A program made the translations under genes and the position numbers. The notes beneath the pieces were generated by a model. The model was not told the origin of the DNA. It did no database searches and was given only the letters and a program-made list of their open reading frames with translations. A DNA stretch of 13,044 bases from Frankiaceae bacterium. Its GTDB lineage: Bacteria; Actinomycetota; Actinomycetes; Mycobacteriales; SCTD01. The stretch is from the NCBI GenBank assembly GCA_947479995.1, contig CANKBT010000056.1, positions 1 through 13,044 of the forward strand, read 5' to 3'. The stretch's first letter is position 1. Every line of letters begins with the position of its first letter. Below are positions 1-6,058 of this stretch, in pieces.

Positions 1-8
1 CTCCGCCC

Positions 9-102
9 CGGCGGACGACCCGCGCAGGTGACCACGGACAGACCCGGCCCCGCGCCGGTGCCTCTGACGCCCCGTGCGCCTCCTGCGCCGGGGCGTCCGT
101 CG
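9..102 (+). promoter_or_regulatory. L10 leader RNA of the rplJ-rplL operon
   Basis: A long-range stem is visible in the RNA upstream of rplJ. Bases 9-17 pair with 94-102 (nine pairs including one G-U), 19-21 with 90-92, and 22-28 (GCGCAGG) with 82-88 (CCTGCGC). An A18/G93 mismatch and a bulged C89 interrupt it. The stem encloses 29-81, which holds a small hairpin (44-48/54-58). In many bacteria the L10(L7/L12)4 complex binds such a leader, which mimics its 23S rRNA site, and represses its own operon. Position and fold fit the Rfam L10_leader family. I identified it by eye, without a covariance-model score, and did not place the kink-turn exactly. Confidence 0.7.
66..97 (+). terminator. Candidate attenuator hairpin in the rplJ leader
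   Basis: GACGCCCC (66-73) pairs perfectly with GGGGCGTC (90-97). Further pairing inside the loop (G74-C89, then GCGC 76-79 with GCGC 85-88) is possible. Its 3' arm and loop use the bases that form the long-range leader stem (82-102), so the two folds exclude each other. That is the layout expected of an attenuator. No U-run follows, so if it terminates it does so as a U-poor hairpin, which is common in high-GC actinobacteria. It could instead act only as a competing fold. Confidence 0.45.
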
Positions 103-183
103 TGACAGGGCCAGGCACGCCGCACGCCGCACGCCGGCACCCAGCACCGTCCACCCCGCCCGCACGACCCCGACAGGAGGCGC

Positions 184-945
184 ATGGCCGCCGACACCGC
201 TGGCACCGTCCAGCACGCCCGGGCGACGGTCCGTCCCGACAAGGCCGCCACGGTGGCCGAGCTCGCCGAGGCGTTCCGCTCCTCCGCCGCGACCGTCCTC
301 ACCGAGTACCGCGGGCTCACCGTCAAGCAGGTCACCGCGCTGCGCGTGGCCCTGGGCGCCGACACGACGTACTCCGTCGTGAAGAACACGCTCACCAAGC
401 TGGCCGCGGCCGACGCCGGCCTGGCCGACCTCGAGCAGCTGCTCACCGGCCCGACGGCCGTCGCCTTCATCGGCGGCGACCCGGTCGAGGCCGCCAAGGG
501 CCTGCGCGACTTCGCCCGGGCCAACCCGGCGCTCGTCGTCAAGGGCGGCGTCCTCGACGGCAAGGCCCTCTCGGCCGCCGAGATCGCCAAGCTGGCCGAC
601 CTCGAGTCCCGCGAGGTCCTGCTCGCCAAGCTCGCCGGCGCGATGAAGGCCTCGCTCACGCAGGCCGTCTACCTGCTCAACGCGCCGCTCGCGCAGGCCG
701 CGCGCCTCGCGGCCGCGCTGCAGGCCAAGGCCGAGGAGGACCCCTCGGTCCTCGCCGGCGCCGGCACGCCCGCGACCCCGGCCGAGGCGCCCGCCGCCGA
801 CGCCGCCCCCGCTGCCGAGGCCCCCGCGGCCGAGGCCGCCCCCGCCGCCGAGGCGACCAGCGAGGAGGCGCCCGACGCCGCCCTCGCGAGCGCCGAGGCC
901 GCTCCCGAGACCGACGGGGTCCCCGCGTCCCCCGAGACCGCCTGA
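184..945 (+). CDS. rplJ: 50S ribosomal protein L10, extended at both ends
   Basis: L10 anchors the L7/L12 dimers to 23S rRNA, building the ribosomal stalk that recruits translation factors. The 253-residue product has the family core at about residues 17-190, recognisable by RPDKAATVAELAEAFRSS, TVLTEYRGLTVKQV and YSVVKNTLTKLA. The helix near 160-180 is where L7/L12 would dock. L10 is usually about 170-180 residues. This one adds some 16 residues before the RPDK motif and a 63-residue Ala/Glu/Pro tail (191-253) built from AEAPAAEAAPA-like units. The ATG is supported by AGGAGG at 175-180, and no in-frame start lies nearer the core. It leads rplL by 86 bases and is probably autoregulated through the leader. 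Identity is very secure; function of the extensions is unknown. Confidence 0.97.
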   Translation: MAADTAGTVQHARATVRPDKAATVAELAEAFRSSAATVLTEYRGLTVKQVTALRVALGADTTYSVVKNTLTKLAAADAGLADLEQLLTGPTAVAFIGGDPVEAAKGLRDFARANPALVVKGGVLDGKALSAAEIAKLADLESREVLLAKLAGAMKASLTQAVYLLNAPLAQAARLAAALQAKAEEDPSVLAGAGTPATPAEAPAADAAPAAEAPAAEAAPAAEATSEEAPDAALASAEAAPETDGVPASPETA

Positions 946-1031
946 CCGGCTCCGGCCCGAGGCAGCACAGCACCACCGCACGACACCCCGCCCGCACCGC
1001 CGGAGACCGGCACACACCCAAGGAGCCAGAC

Positions 1032-1427
1032 ATGGCGAAGCTCAGCACCGAGGAGCTGCTCGACCAGTTCAAGCAGCTGACCCTCATCGAGCTCAGCGAG
1101 TTCGTGAAGCAGTTCGAGGAGACCTTCGGCGTCACCGCCGCCGCGCCCGTCGCCGTCGCCGCCGCCCCCGCGGCCGGTGGCGCTGCCGGCGGTGGCGACG
1201 ACGCCGCCGCCGAGCAGGACGAGTTCGACGTCATCCTCGAGGCGGCCGGCGACAAGAAGATCCAGGTCATCAAGGAGGTGCGCACCCTCACGAGCCTCGG
1301 CCTCAAGGAGGCCAAGGACCTCGTGGACGGCGCCCCCAAGCCGGTCCTGGAGAAGGTCGCCAAGGACGCTGCCGACAAGGCCAAGGAGGCCCTCGAGGCC
1401 GCCGGCGCCACGGTCACCGTCAAGTAG
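1032..1427 (+). CDS. rplL: 50S ribosomal protein L7/L12
   Basis: This is the flexible stalk protein, present as dimers bound to L10, that contacts EF-Tu, EF-G, IF2 and release factors. The 131-residue product has normal family architecture. The N-terminal dimerisation helices are about residues 1-34 (MAKLSTEELLDQFKQLTLIE). An Ala/Gly/Pro hinge covers about 36-61, and the C-terminal factor-binding domain 63-131 includes EFDVILEAAGDKKIQVIKEV and the GLKEAKDLVDGAPK motif. AAGGAG at 1020-1025, six bases before the ATG, sets the start. The 86-base gap after rplJ holds no gene. Co-transcription with rplJ plus a strong ribosome binding site fits the need for several L12 copies per L10. Nothing is unusual in the protein. 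Confidence 0.98.
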   Translation: MAKLSTEELLDQFKQLTLIELSEFVKQFEETFGVTAAAPVAVAAAPAAGGAAGGGDDAAAEQDEFDVILEAAGDKKIQVIKEVRTLTSLGLKEAKDLVDGAPKPVLEKVAKDAADKAKEALEAAGATVTVK

Positions 1428-1448
1428 CACCGCACCACCGCACCACCC

Positions 1449-1467
1449 GCCCGGCCGCGCGCCGGGC
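1449..1467 (+). other. Small hairpin after rplL
   Basis: GCCCGGC (1449-1455) pairs with GCCGGGC (1461-1467) around a five-base loop, 22 bases after the rplL stop. It is the first of three consecutive hairpins and may protect the 3' end of the rplJL transcript or pause polymerase before the terminator. GC-rich DNA gives short stems by chance, so its role is uncertain. Confidence 0.4.
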
Positions 1468-1477
1468 AGCACCGCCC

Positions 1478-1510
1478 GAGGCGGCGCACCCCACGCGGGT
1501 GCGCCGCCTC
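1478..1510 (+). terminator. Intrinsic terminator of the rplJ-rplL operon
   Basis: GAGGCGGCGCACC (1478-1490) and GGTGCGCCGCCTC (1498-1510) form a perfect 13-bp stem. It can close one more pair (C1491-G1497) to leave a five-base loop. It lies 51 bases after the rplL stop. No U-run follows, which is common for terminators in high-GC actinobacteria. Length, perfection and position make it the most convincing terminator in the window, separating the ribosomal operon from the mce operon. Partial read-through cannot be excluded. Confidence 0.75.
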
Positions 1511-1837
1511 CGGCGTCTGCGGGGGTCGCGCAGGCCCCCGCCGCGGGGCGCGGACCCCCGTCCGGAGGCGGTGCCGTGAGCGCCGTCACCGACCCGGCTC
1601 ACCCTCGTTGCACACCCGTACGCGACCGGCAGGTGACCCACCCGGCGCGCCCGCGTACTGTTCCTCCGGCTGTGACCCACGGCACTGCCCCGCAGGGGTT
1701 CGTACCGCCCCCGACCACCGCGAGACGGTCGGAACGGGACGTACCCTGGTGGGGCGCTGTGAGTGGGGTCACCGCCGCAGGTCACGGAGCCGCCCAGCCG
1801 GGGCGCTCCTGTCGGACAGGGTGGAGGACGGGTCCTC
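1511..1837 (+). promoter_or_regulatory. Non-coding stretch with candidate mce promoter
   Basis: No gene is supported in the 410 bases between rplL and the ATPase. Beyond the hairpins the most promoter-like pair is GTGACC (1633-1638) and TACTGT (1656-1661), separated by 17 bases and matching a loose -35/TANNNT -10. A second TANNNT-type hexamer, TACCCT (1742-1747), has no good -35 at the right distance. GGAGG at 1823-1827 is the ribosome binding site for the ATPase. I saw no convincing inverted-repeat operator. These matches are weak and could arise by chance. Confidence 0.3.
1521..1559 (+). other. Third hairpin between rplL and the mce operon
   Basis: GGGGGTC (1521-1527) pairs perfectly with GACCCCC (1553-1559). 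GCG (1528-1530) can pair with CGC (1549-1551) past a bulged G1552. An inner GCCCC/GGGGC stem (1534-1538/1545-1549) competes for some of these bases. It starts only ten bases beyond the terminator. It may be a back-up terminator or a 5' structure of a read-through transcript. Confidence 0.4.
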
Positions 1838-3064
1838 GTGGGCGTCGAGATCAAGGTCGAGCACCTGACCAAGCGGTTCGGGCGCCAGACGATCTGGGAG
1901 GACGTGACGCTCACCCTCCCGGCGGGCGAGATCTCCGTGCTGCTCGGGCCGTCCGGCACCGGCAAGTCGGTGTTCCTCAAGACCCTCATCGGCCTGCTCA
2001 AGCCGGAGAACGGGTCGATCACCATCGACGGCCGCGACATCACGAAGGTCAAGGAGAAGGACCTCTACGAGATCCGCAAGCTCTTCGGCGTGCTGTTCCA
2101 GGACGGCGCGCTGTTCGGCTCGCAGAACCTCTTCGACAACATCGCCTTCCCGCTGCGCGAGCACACCAAGAAGTCCGAGAAGGTCATCAAGGACATCGTC
2201 CTGGAGAAGATGGAGCTCACCGGCCTCACCGGCGCGGAGAAGAAGCTCCCCGGCGAGATCTCCGGCGGCATGCGCAAGCGCGCCGGCCTGGCCCGCGCGC
2301 TCGTGCTCGACCCCGAGATCCTGCTGTTCGACGAGCCCGACTCCGGCCTCGACCCGGTGCGCACGGCCTACCTCAACCAGCTGATCATCGACCTGAACAG
2401 CCAGATCGAGGCGACGTTCCTCATCGTCACGCACGACATCAACACCGCCCGCACCGTGCCGGACAACATCGGCCTGCTCTACCGCCGCCACCTGGCGATG
2501 TTCGGCCCGCGCGAGATGCTGCTCAGCAGCAACGAGCCCGTCGTGCGCCAGTTCCTCAACGCGCAGCGCGAGGGGCCGATCGGCATGGCCGAGGAGAAGG
2601 ACGCCGGCGAGCTCGCCGCCGAGGCCGGCACCGAGCTGCAGGCGCTGCCGCCCATCCCGGCCCAGCTGTTCACCAGCAACGGCGAGATGCGCAAGACGCA
2701 GCGCGCCCCCGGCAGCTGGCTCAAGGAGAACGGCGTCACCCCGCCGCCCGGCAGCTTCCCCGGCATGGACCTCGGCTTCGAGGGCCAGGGCGAGGCCGCG
2801 CCGCAGTCCAGCGCGCCGCCCGCCACCCCGACGGCCGCCCCCAAGGGCCGCCGCACCTCGCTGAGCAAGGGCCGCGCCGAGGGCGACGACGACACCACCG
2901 CCCTGCCGGCCGCCGAGGAGTCCTCGGTGCGCGTCGTGCCGGCCCCCGGCCGCACGCCCCGCCCGGCGCCGCGCCCGGTCGCCGCCGCGAGCACCGCCGA
3001 CACGACCGTGCTCGACACCCCGCGCCGCACCCGTGCCGTGCGCCGCTCGAAGAGCGAGGGCTGA
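1838..3064 (+). CDS. mceG: Mce-system ABC transporter ATPase (Mkl/MceG type)
   Basis: This is the cytoplasmic ATPase that powers MCE lipid import by driving the YrbE permeases. The 408-residue product shows a complete nucleotide-binding domain. Walker A is GPSGTGKS (37-44), the Q-loop Gln is at 88, the signature is ISGGMRKR (141-148), Walker B is ILLFDEP (161-167), the D-loop is SGLD (169-172) and the switch His is 199. The variant signature and the stretch FGVLFQDGALFGS are typical of the MlaF/Mkl group. After about residue 250 comes an actinobacterial-type extension ending in a Pro/Ala/Arg-rich, low-complexity tail. I chose GTG 1838 because GVEIKVEHLTK aligns with the usual start of Mkl and GGAGG lies ten bases upstream. 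A longer form from GTG 1763 is open but its extra residues look non-native. The stop overlaps the next start. Confidence 0.93.
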   Translation: MGVEIKVEHLTKRFGRQTIWEDVTLTLPAGEISVLLGPSGTGKSVFLKTLIGLLKPENGSITIDGRDITKVKEKDLYEIRKLFGVLFQDGALFGSQNLFDNIAFPLREHTKKSEKVIKDIVLEKMELTGLTGAEKKLPGEISGGMRKRAGLARALVLDPEILLFDEPDSGLDPVRTAYLNQLIIDLNSQIEATFLIVTHDINTARTVPDNIGLLYRRHLAMFGPREMLLSSNEPVVRQFLNAQREGPIGMAEEKDAGELAAEAGTELQALPPIPAQLFTSNGEMRKTQRAPGSWLKENGVTPPPGSFPGMDLGFEGQGEAAPQSSAPPATPTAAPKGRRTSLSKGRAEGDDDTTALPAAEESSVRVVPAPGRTPRPAPRPVAAASTADTTVLDTPRRTRAVRRSKSEG

Positions 3065-3837
3065 TGGCGGTCTCCGCCCTCGCCCCCGTCCGCGGGGCCG
3101 GCGACTTCTTCGCCTTCGCCCTCGACGTGCTGCGCGGGCTGTTCAAGCGCCCGTTCCAGCTGGCGGAGTACATCCAGCAGGCGTGGTTCGTCGCCAGCGT
3201 GACGATCCTGCCGACCGCGCTGGTCTCGATCCCCTTCGGCGCCGTGCTGGCGCTGCAGATCGGCAACCTCACCAAGCAGATCGGCGCGCAGTCGTTCACC
3301 GGCGCCGTCGCCGTCCTCGGCGTCGTGCGCGAGGCCAGCCCGATCGTCACCGCGCTGCTCATCGTGGGCGCCGGCGGCTCGGCCATCTGCGCCGACCTCG
3401 GCTCGCGCAAGATCCGCGACGAGATCGACGCCATGGAGGTGCTGGGCATCAGCCCGATCGCCCGCCTGGTCGTCCCGCGCGTGCTCGCCTGCATGACCGT
3501 CGCGTTCTTCCTCAACGGCCTCGTCGCCGTCGTCGGCGTCATCGGCGGCTACTTCTTCAACGTCATCCTCCAGGGCGGCACCCCCGGCGCCTACCTGGCC
3601 TCGTTCACCGCGCTCGCCCAGCTGCCCGACCTCATCGTCGGCCAGATCAAGGCGGTGATCTTCGGGATGATCGCGGCCCTGGTGGCCTCCTACAAGGGGC
3701 TCAACGCCAAGGGCGGCCCGAAGGGCGTCGGCGACGCCGTCAACCAGAGCGTCGTCATCGGCTTCATGCTGCTGTTCCTCGTCAACTTCATCATCACGGC
3801 CGTGTACTTCGAGGTCGTCCCGCAGAAGGGCGGCTGA
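3064..3837 (+). CDS. yrbEA: MlaE/YrbE-family permease, first subunit (YrbEA)
   Basis: One of two integral-membrane permeases that, with the ATPase, form the inner-membrane core of the Mce transporter. The 257-residue length is typical. An amphipathic N-terminal stretch (about 15-40) is followed by roughly five hydrophobic segments near 45-66, 80-107, 138-170, 190-210 and 226-249. The family signature region runs from REASPIVTALLIVGAGGSA (89-107) to RKIRDEIDAMEVLGISPI (115-132), which contacts the ATPase in this family. The start ATG overlaps the ATPase stop (TGATG), with GAGGG at 3056-3060 just upstream. Being first of the YrbE pair and directly before YrbEB matches the A position of actinobacterial mce operons. 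Substrate cannot be read from it. Confidence 0.95.
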   Translation: MAVSALAPVRGAGDFFAFALDVLRGLFKRPFQLAEYIQQAWFVASVTILPTALVSIPFGAVLALQIGNLTKQIGAQSFTGAVAVLGVVREASPIVTALLIVGAGGSAICADLGSRKIRDEIDAMEVLGISPIARLVVPRVLACMTVAFFLNGLVAVVGVIGGYFFNVILQGGTPGAYLASFTALAQLPDLIVGQIKAVIFGMIAALVASYKGLNAKGGPKGVGDAVNQSVVIGFMLLFLVNFIITAVYFEVVPQKGG

Positions 3838-3838
3838 C

Positions 3839-4714
3839 GTGGCCATCTCCGGCAACTCGCCGCTGCCCCCCGTCGTCGAGAAGACCGTCAACCTGGTCAA
3901 GACGCCGGGCCAGCGCGGCCTGTCGTTCCTCGACGACCTGGGCGCGCAGCTGTCGTTCTACGCGCGCTCGCTCGGCTGGAGCTACCGCGTCGTCCTGCGC
4001 TACAAGAAGGAGGTCGTGCGCCTGCTGGCCGAGGTGGCCCTCGGCACCGGCGCGCTCGCGGTCGTCGGCGGCACGGTCGGCGTCATCGCCTTCCTCACCT
4101 TCTTCACCGGCACCGAGGTCGGCCTGCAGGGCTACGCCGCCCTCAACCAGCTCGGCGTCTCGAACTTCACGGCGTTCCTGTCGGCCTACTTCAACACCCG
4201 CGAGATCGCGCCCCTGGTCGCCGCGCTCGCGCTGTCGGCCACGGTCGGCTGCGGCTTCACCGCCCAGCTCGGCGCCATGCGCATCTCCGAGGAGGTCGAC
4301 GCCCTCGAGGTCATGGGCATCCCGTCGCTGCCCTTCCTCGTGACGACGCGCATGATCGCCGGCTTCATCGCCGTCACGCCGCTGTACGTCATCGGCCTGC
4401 TGTCGTCGTACTTCGCCGCCCGCACCATCACGACCGGCTTCTACGGCCAGAGCACCGGCACGTACGACCAGTACTTCACGCAGTACCTGCCGGCCGTCGA
4501 CGTGCTCTACAGCTTCGTCAAGGTGCTCATCTTCGCGGTGATCATCATCCTCATCCACTGCTACTACGGCTACTACGCCAGCGGCGGCCCCGCGGGCGTC
4601 GGCGTGGCCGTGGGCCGCGCCGTGCGCACGGCGATCGTCGCCGTCAACGTCGTCGACTTCTTCCTGAGCCTCGCCATCTGGGGCGCCACCACCACAGTCA
4701 GGATCGCCGGCTGA
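3839..4714 (+). CDS. yrbEB: MlaE/YrbE-family permease, second subunit (YrbEB)
   Basis: Partner permease of YrbEA; actinobacterial Mce systems use an A/B heterodimer where proteobacterial MlaE is a homodimer. At 291 residues it has about 30 more N-terminal residues than YrbEA, ending in an amphipathic interfacial region (about 25-60). Hydrophobic segments fall near 68-90, 122-145, 168-192, 222-242 and 262-284. The family motif is present as REIAPLVAALALSATVGCG (121-139) and MRISEEVDALEVMGIPSLPF (147-166). A GTG start one base after the yrbEA stop, with AAGGG at 3826-3830 (eight-base spacing), makes coupled translation likely. The stop overlaps the mceA ATG (TGATG). Confidence 0.95.
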   Translation: MAISGNSPLPPVVEKTVNLVKTPGQRGLSFLDDLGAQLSFYARSLGWSYRVVLRYKKEVVRLLAEVALGTGALAVVGGTVGVIAFLTFFTGTEVGLQGYAALNQLGVSNFTAFLSAYFNTREIAPLVAALALSATVGCGFTAQLGAMRISEEVDALEVMGIPSLPFLVTTRMIAGFIAVTPLYVIGLLSSYFAARTITTGFYGQSTGTYDQYFTQYLPAVDVLYSFVKVLIFAVIIILIHCYYGYYASGGPAGVGVAVGRAVRTAIVAVNVVDFFLSLAIWGATTTVRIAG

Positions 4715-5997
4715 TGGCCGTCCCCCGCCCTGCGGGCCGCCTGGCCCTCGTCCGGCTCCGGGTCTCCGGCGTCGTCTTCCTCGTCGTCATCGCCCTGCTC
4801 GTGGGGCTGTCGGTCGCGCTCTACAACAAGGCCTTCACCGACGTCGTCACCGTGCGCCTGCAGGCCGACCGCGCCGGCAACCAGCTCTCGGCGCCGACCG
4901 ACGTGAAGATGCGCGGCCTCATCGTCGGCGAGGTGCGCTCGGTCGAGAGCGACGGCGACGGCGCCACCATCGAGCTGGCCCTGCAGCCCGACAAGGTCGA
5001 CCTCATCCCTGCCGACGTGCAGGCGCAGCTGCTGCCCAAGACGCTGTTCGGCGAGAAGTTCGTCAGCCTCGTGTCGCCGGTCGGCGGCTCGACCGAGCCG
5101 ATCGCCGAGGGCGACGTCATCGGCCAGGACCGCTCGACCACCTCGATCGAGACGGCCCGGGTGCTCGACGACCTCGTGCCGCTGCTCAAGGCGCTCGGCC
5201 CCGACGACCTGTCGCGCACCCTCAACGCGCTGTCCGGCGCGCTGCGCGGCCGCGGCGAGCGCATCGGCGAGAACGCCGTGCTCGTGCAGCAGTACCTCGC
5301 GCAGCTCAACCCGGCGCTGCCGACGATCCAGCGCGACCTCGTGGGCCTGGCCGACCTGGCCGACACCTACGACCAGGCCGCGCCCGACCTGCTCGCCGTG
5401 CTCGACGACCTGTCGTTCAGCGCGCGCTCGCTCGTCGACCAGCAGGAGGAGCTCGCGCAGTTCCTCGACACCACGAGCAGCTTCACCGGTAGCCTCGACT
5501 CGCTGCTGCAGGAGAACGAGCAGCGGCTCATCCGCGTGGCCAGCGAGTCGGTCGCGCCGCTGCAGCTGTTCGCCGACTACTCGCCCGGCTTCGGCTGCTT
5601 CCTGCAGGGCTTCTCGGACTACCAGCCGATCGTCGAGAAGACCTTCGGCGGCCTGCAGCCCGGCCTGCACATCACGCTCGTCGGCACCATCGACCAGGGC
5701 CCGTACGCCCCGGGCGACGAGCCGGAGTACGTCGAGACCGGGCCGCCGGACTGCCGGGGCCTGCCGAACCCGCAGATCCCCGCGCCCGACGAGCCCTTCG
5801 GCGACGGCTACCGCGACGAGACCGAGGTCCGCGCCCAGGGCGCGGTCGCGCCGACGCCGGTCGACAGCCCGGCCGGCCAGCGCCGCCTCGCCAACGCGGT
5901 GCTCGGCGCCTCGATCGGCCAGCCGGTCGGCGACCTGGCGATGCCCGGCCTGCTGGTCGGGCCGCTCGCCCGCGGCACCACGGTGGGGGTCCGGTGA
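4714..5997 (+). CDS. mceA: MCE-family protein, position A (MceA)
   Basis: First of six MCE proteins expected to assemble into a hetero-hexameric ring and tunnel that passes lipids between the cell envelope and the YrbE permeases. The 427-residue product has an N-terminal membrane anchor at about 17-37 with no lipobox. An MCE beta-barrel domain follows at about 45-121, with DVKMRGLIVGEV and the family strand TLFGEKFVSL. A long helical needle region covers about 140-285. The C-terminal domain holds exactly two cysteines, C295 (GFGCFLQGF) and C347 (PPDCRGLPNP), possibly a disulfide. The ATG overlaps the yrbEB stop, with AGGA at 4700-4703. Letter A is assigned by gene order. Unlike the other junctions, 61 bases separate it from mceB. 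Confidence 0.93.
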   Translation: MAVPRPAGRLALVRLRVSGVVFLVVIALLVGLSVALYNKAFTDVVTVRLQADRAGNQLSAPTDVKMRGLIVGEVRSVESDGDGATIELALQPDKVDLIPADVQAQLLPKTLFGEKFVSLVSPVGGSTEPIAEGDVIGQDRSTTSIETARVLDDLVPLLKALGPDDLSRTLNALSGALRGRGERIGENAVLVQQYLAQLNPALPTIQRDLVGLADLADTYDQAAPDLLAVLDDLSFSARSLVDQQEELAQFLDTTSSFTGSLDSLLQENEQRLIRVASESVAPLQLFADYSPGFGCFLQGFSDYQPIVEKTFGGLQPGLHITLVGTIDQGPYAPGDEPEYVETGPPDCRGLPNPQIPAPDEPFGDGYRDETEVRAQGAVAPTPVDSPAGQRRLANAVLGASIGQPVGDLAMPGLLVGPLARGTTVGVR

Positions 5998-6058
5998 CCC
6001 CCGCCCGCACAGCACGACCGCACGTCCCCGCACCCGGCACGGCGACAGGAGGAGCAGC
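5998..6058 (+). promoter_or_regulatory. mceA-mceB spacer with strong ribosome binding site
   Basis: This 61-base gap is the only real break between transporter genes in an operon otherwise joined by overlaps. It is C/A-rich and has no clear hairpin or promoter. It ends in AGGAGG (6047-6052), six bases before the mceB GTG and the strongest ribosome binding site in the mce operon. It allows mceB to be translated independently of upstream genes. Confidence 0.6.

Noticed and set aside
1608..1636. TTGCAC (1608-1613) as a -35 element
   Set aside because: Nothing resembling a -10 lies 16-19 bases downstream, so it was not used for the promoter call.
1763..1837. Upstream GTG as start of the ATPase
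   Set aside because: It would add 25 Gly/Pro-rich residues absent from the family, has no good ribosome binding site, and the GTG at 1838 matches Mkl-type N-termini with GGAGG upstream.
1177..3063. In-frame upstream extension of yrbEA through rplL and the ATPase gene
   Set aside because: The extension is an out-of-frame reading of rplL, the spacer and the ATPase, rich in Arg/Pro/Ser. The family start at ATG 3064 overlaps the ATPase stop and fits YrbE length.
2479..3900. 473-codon open frame on the minus strand across the ATPase and yrbEA
   Set aside because: Antisense shadow of two secure genes; composition is repetitive Asp/Glu/Arg/Gly with no recognisable domain.
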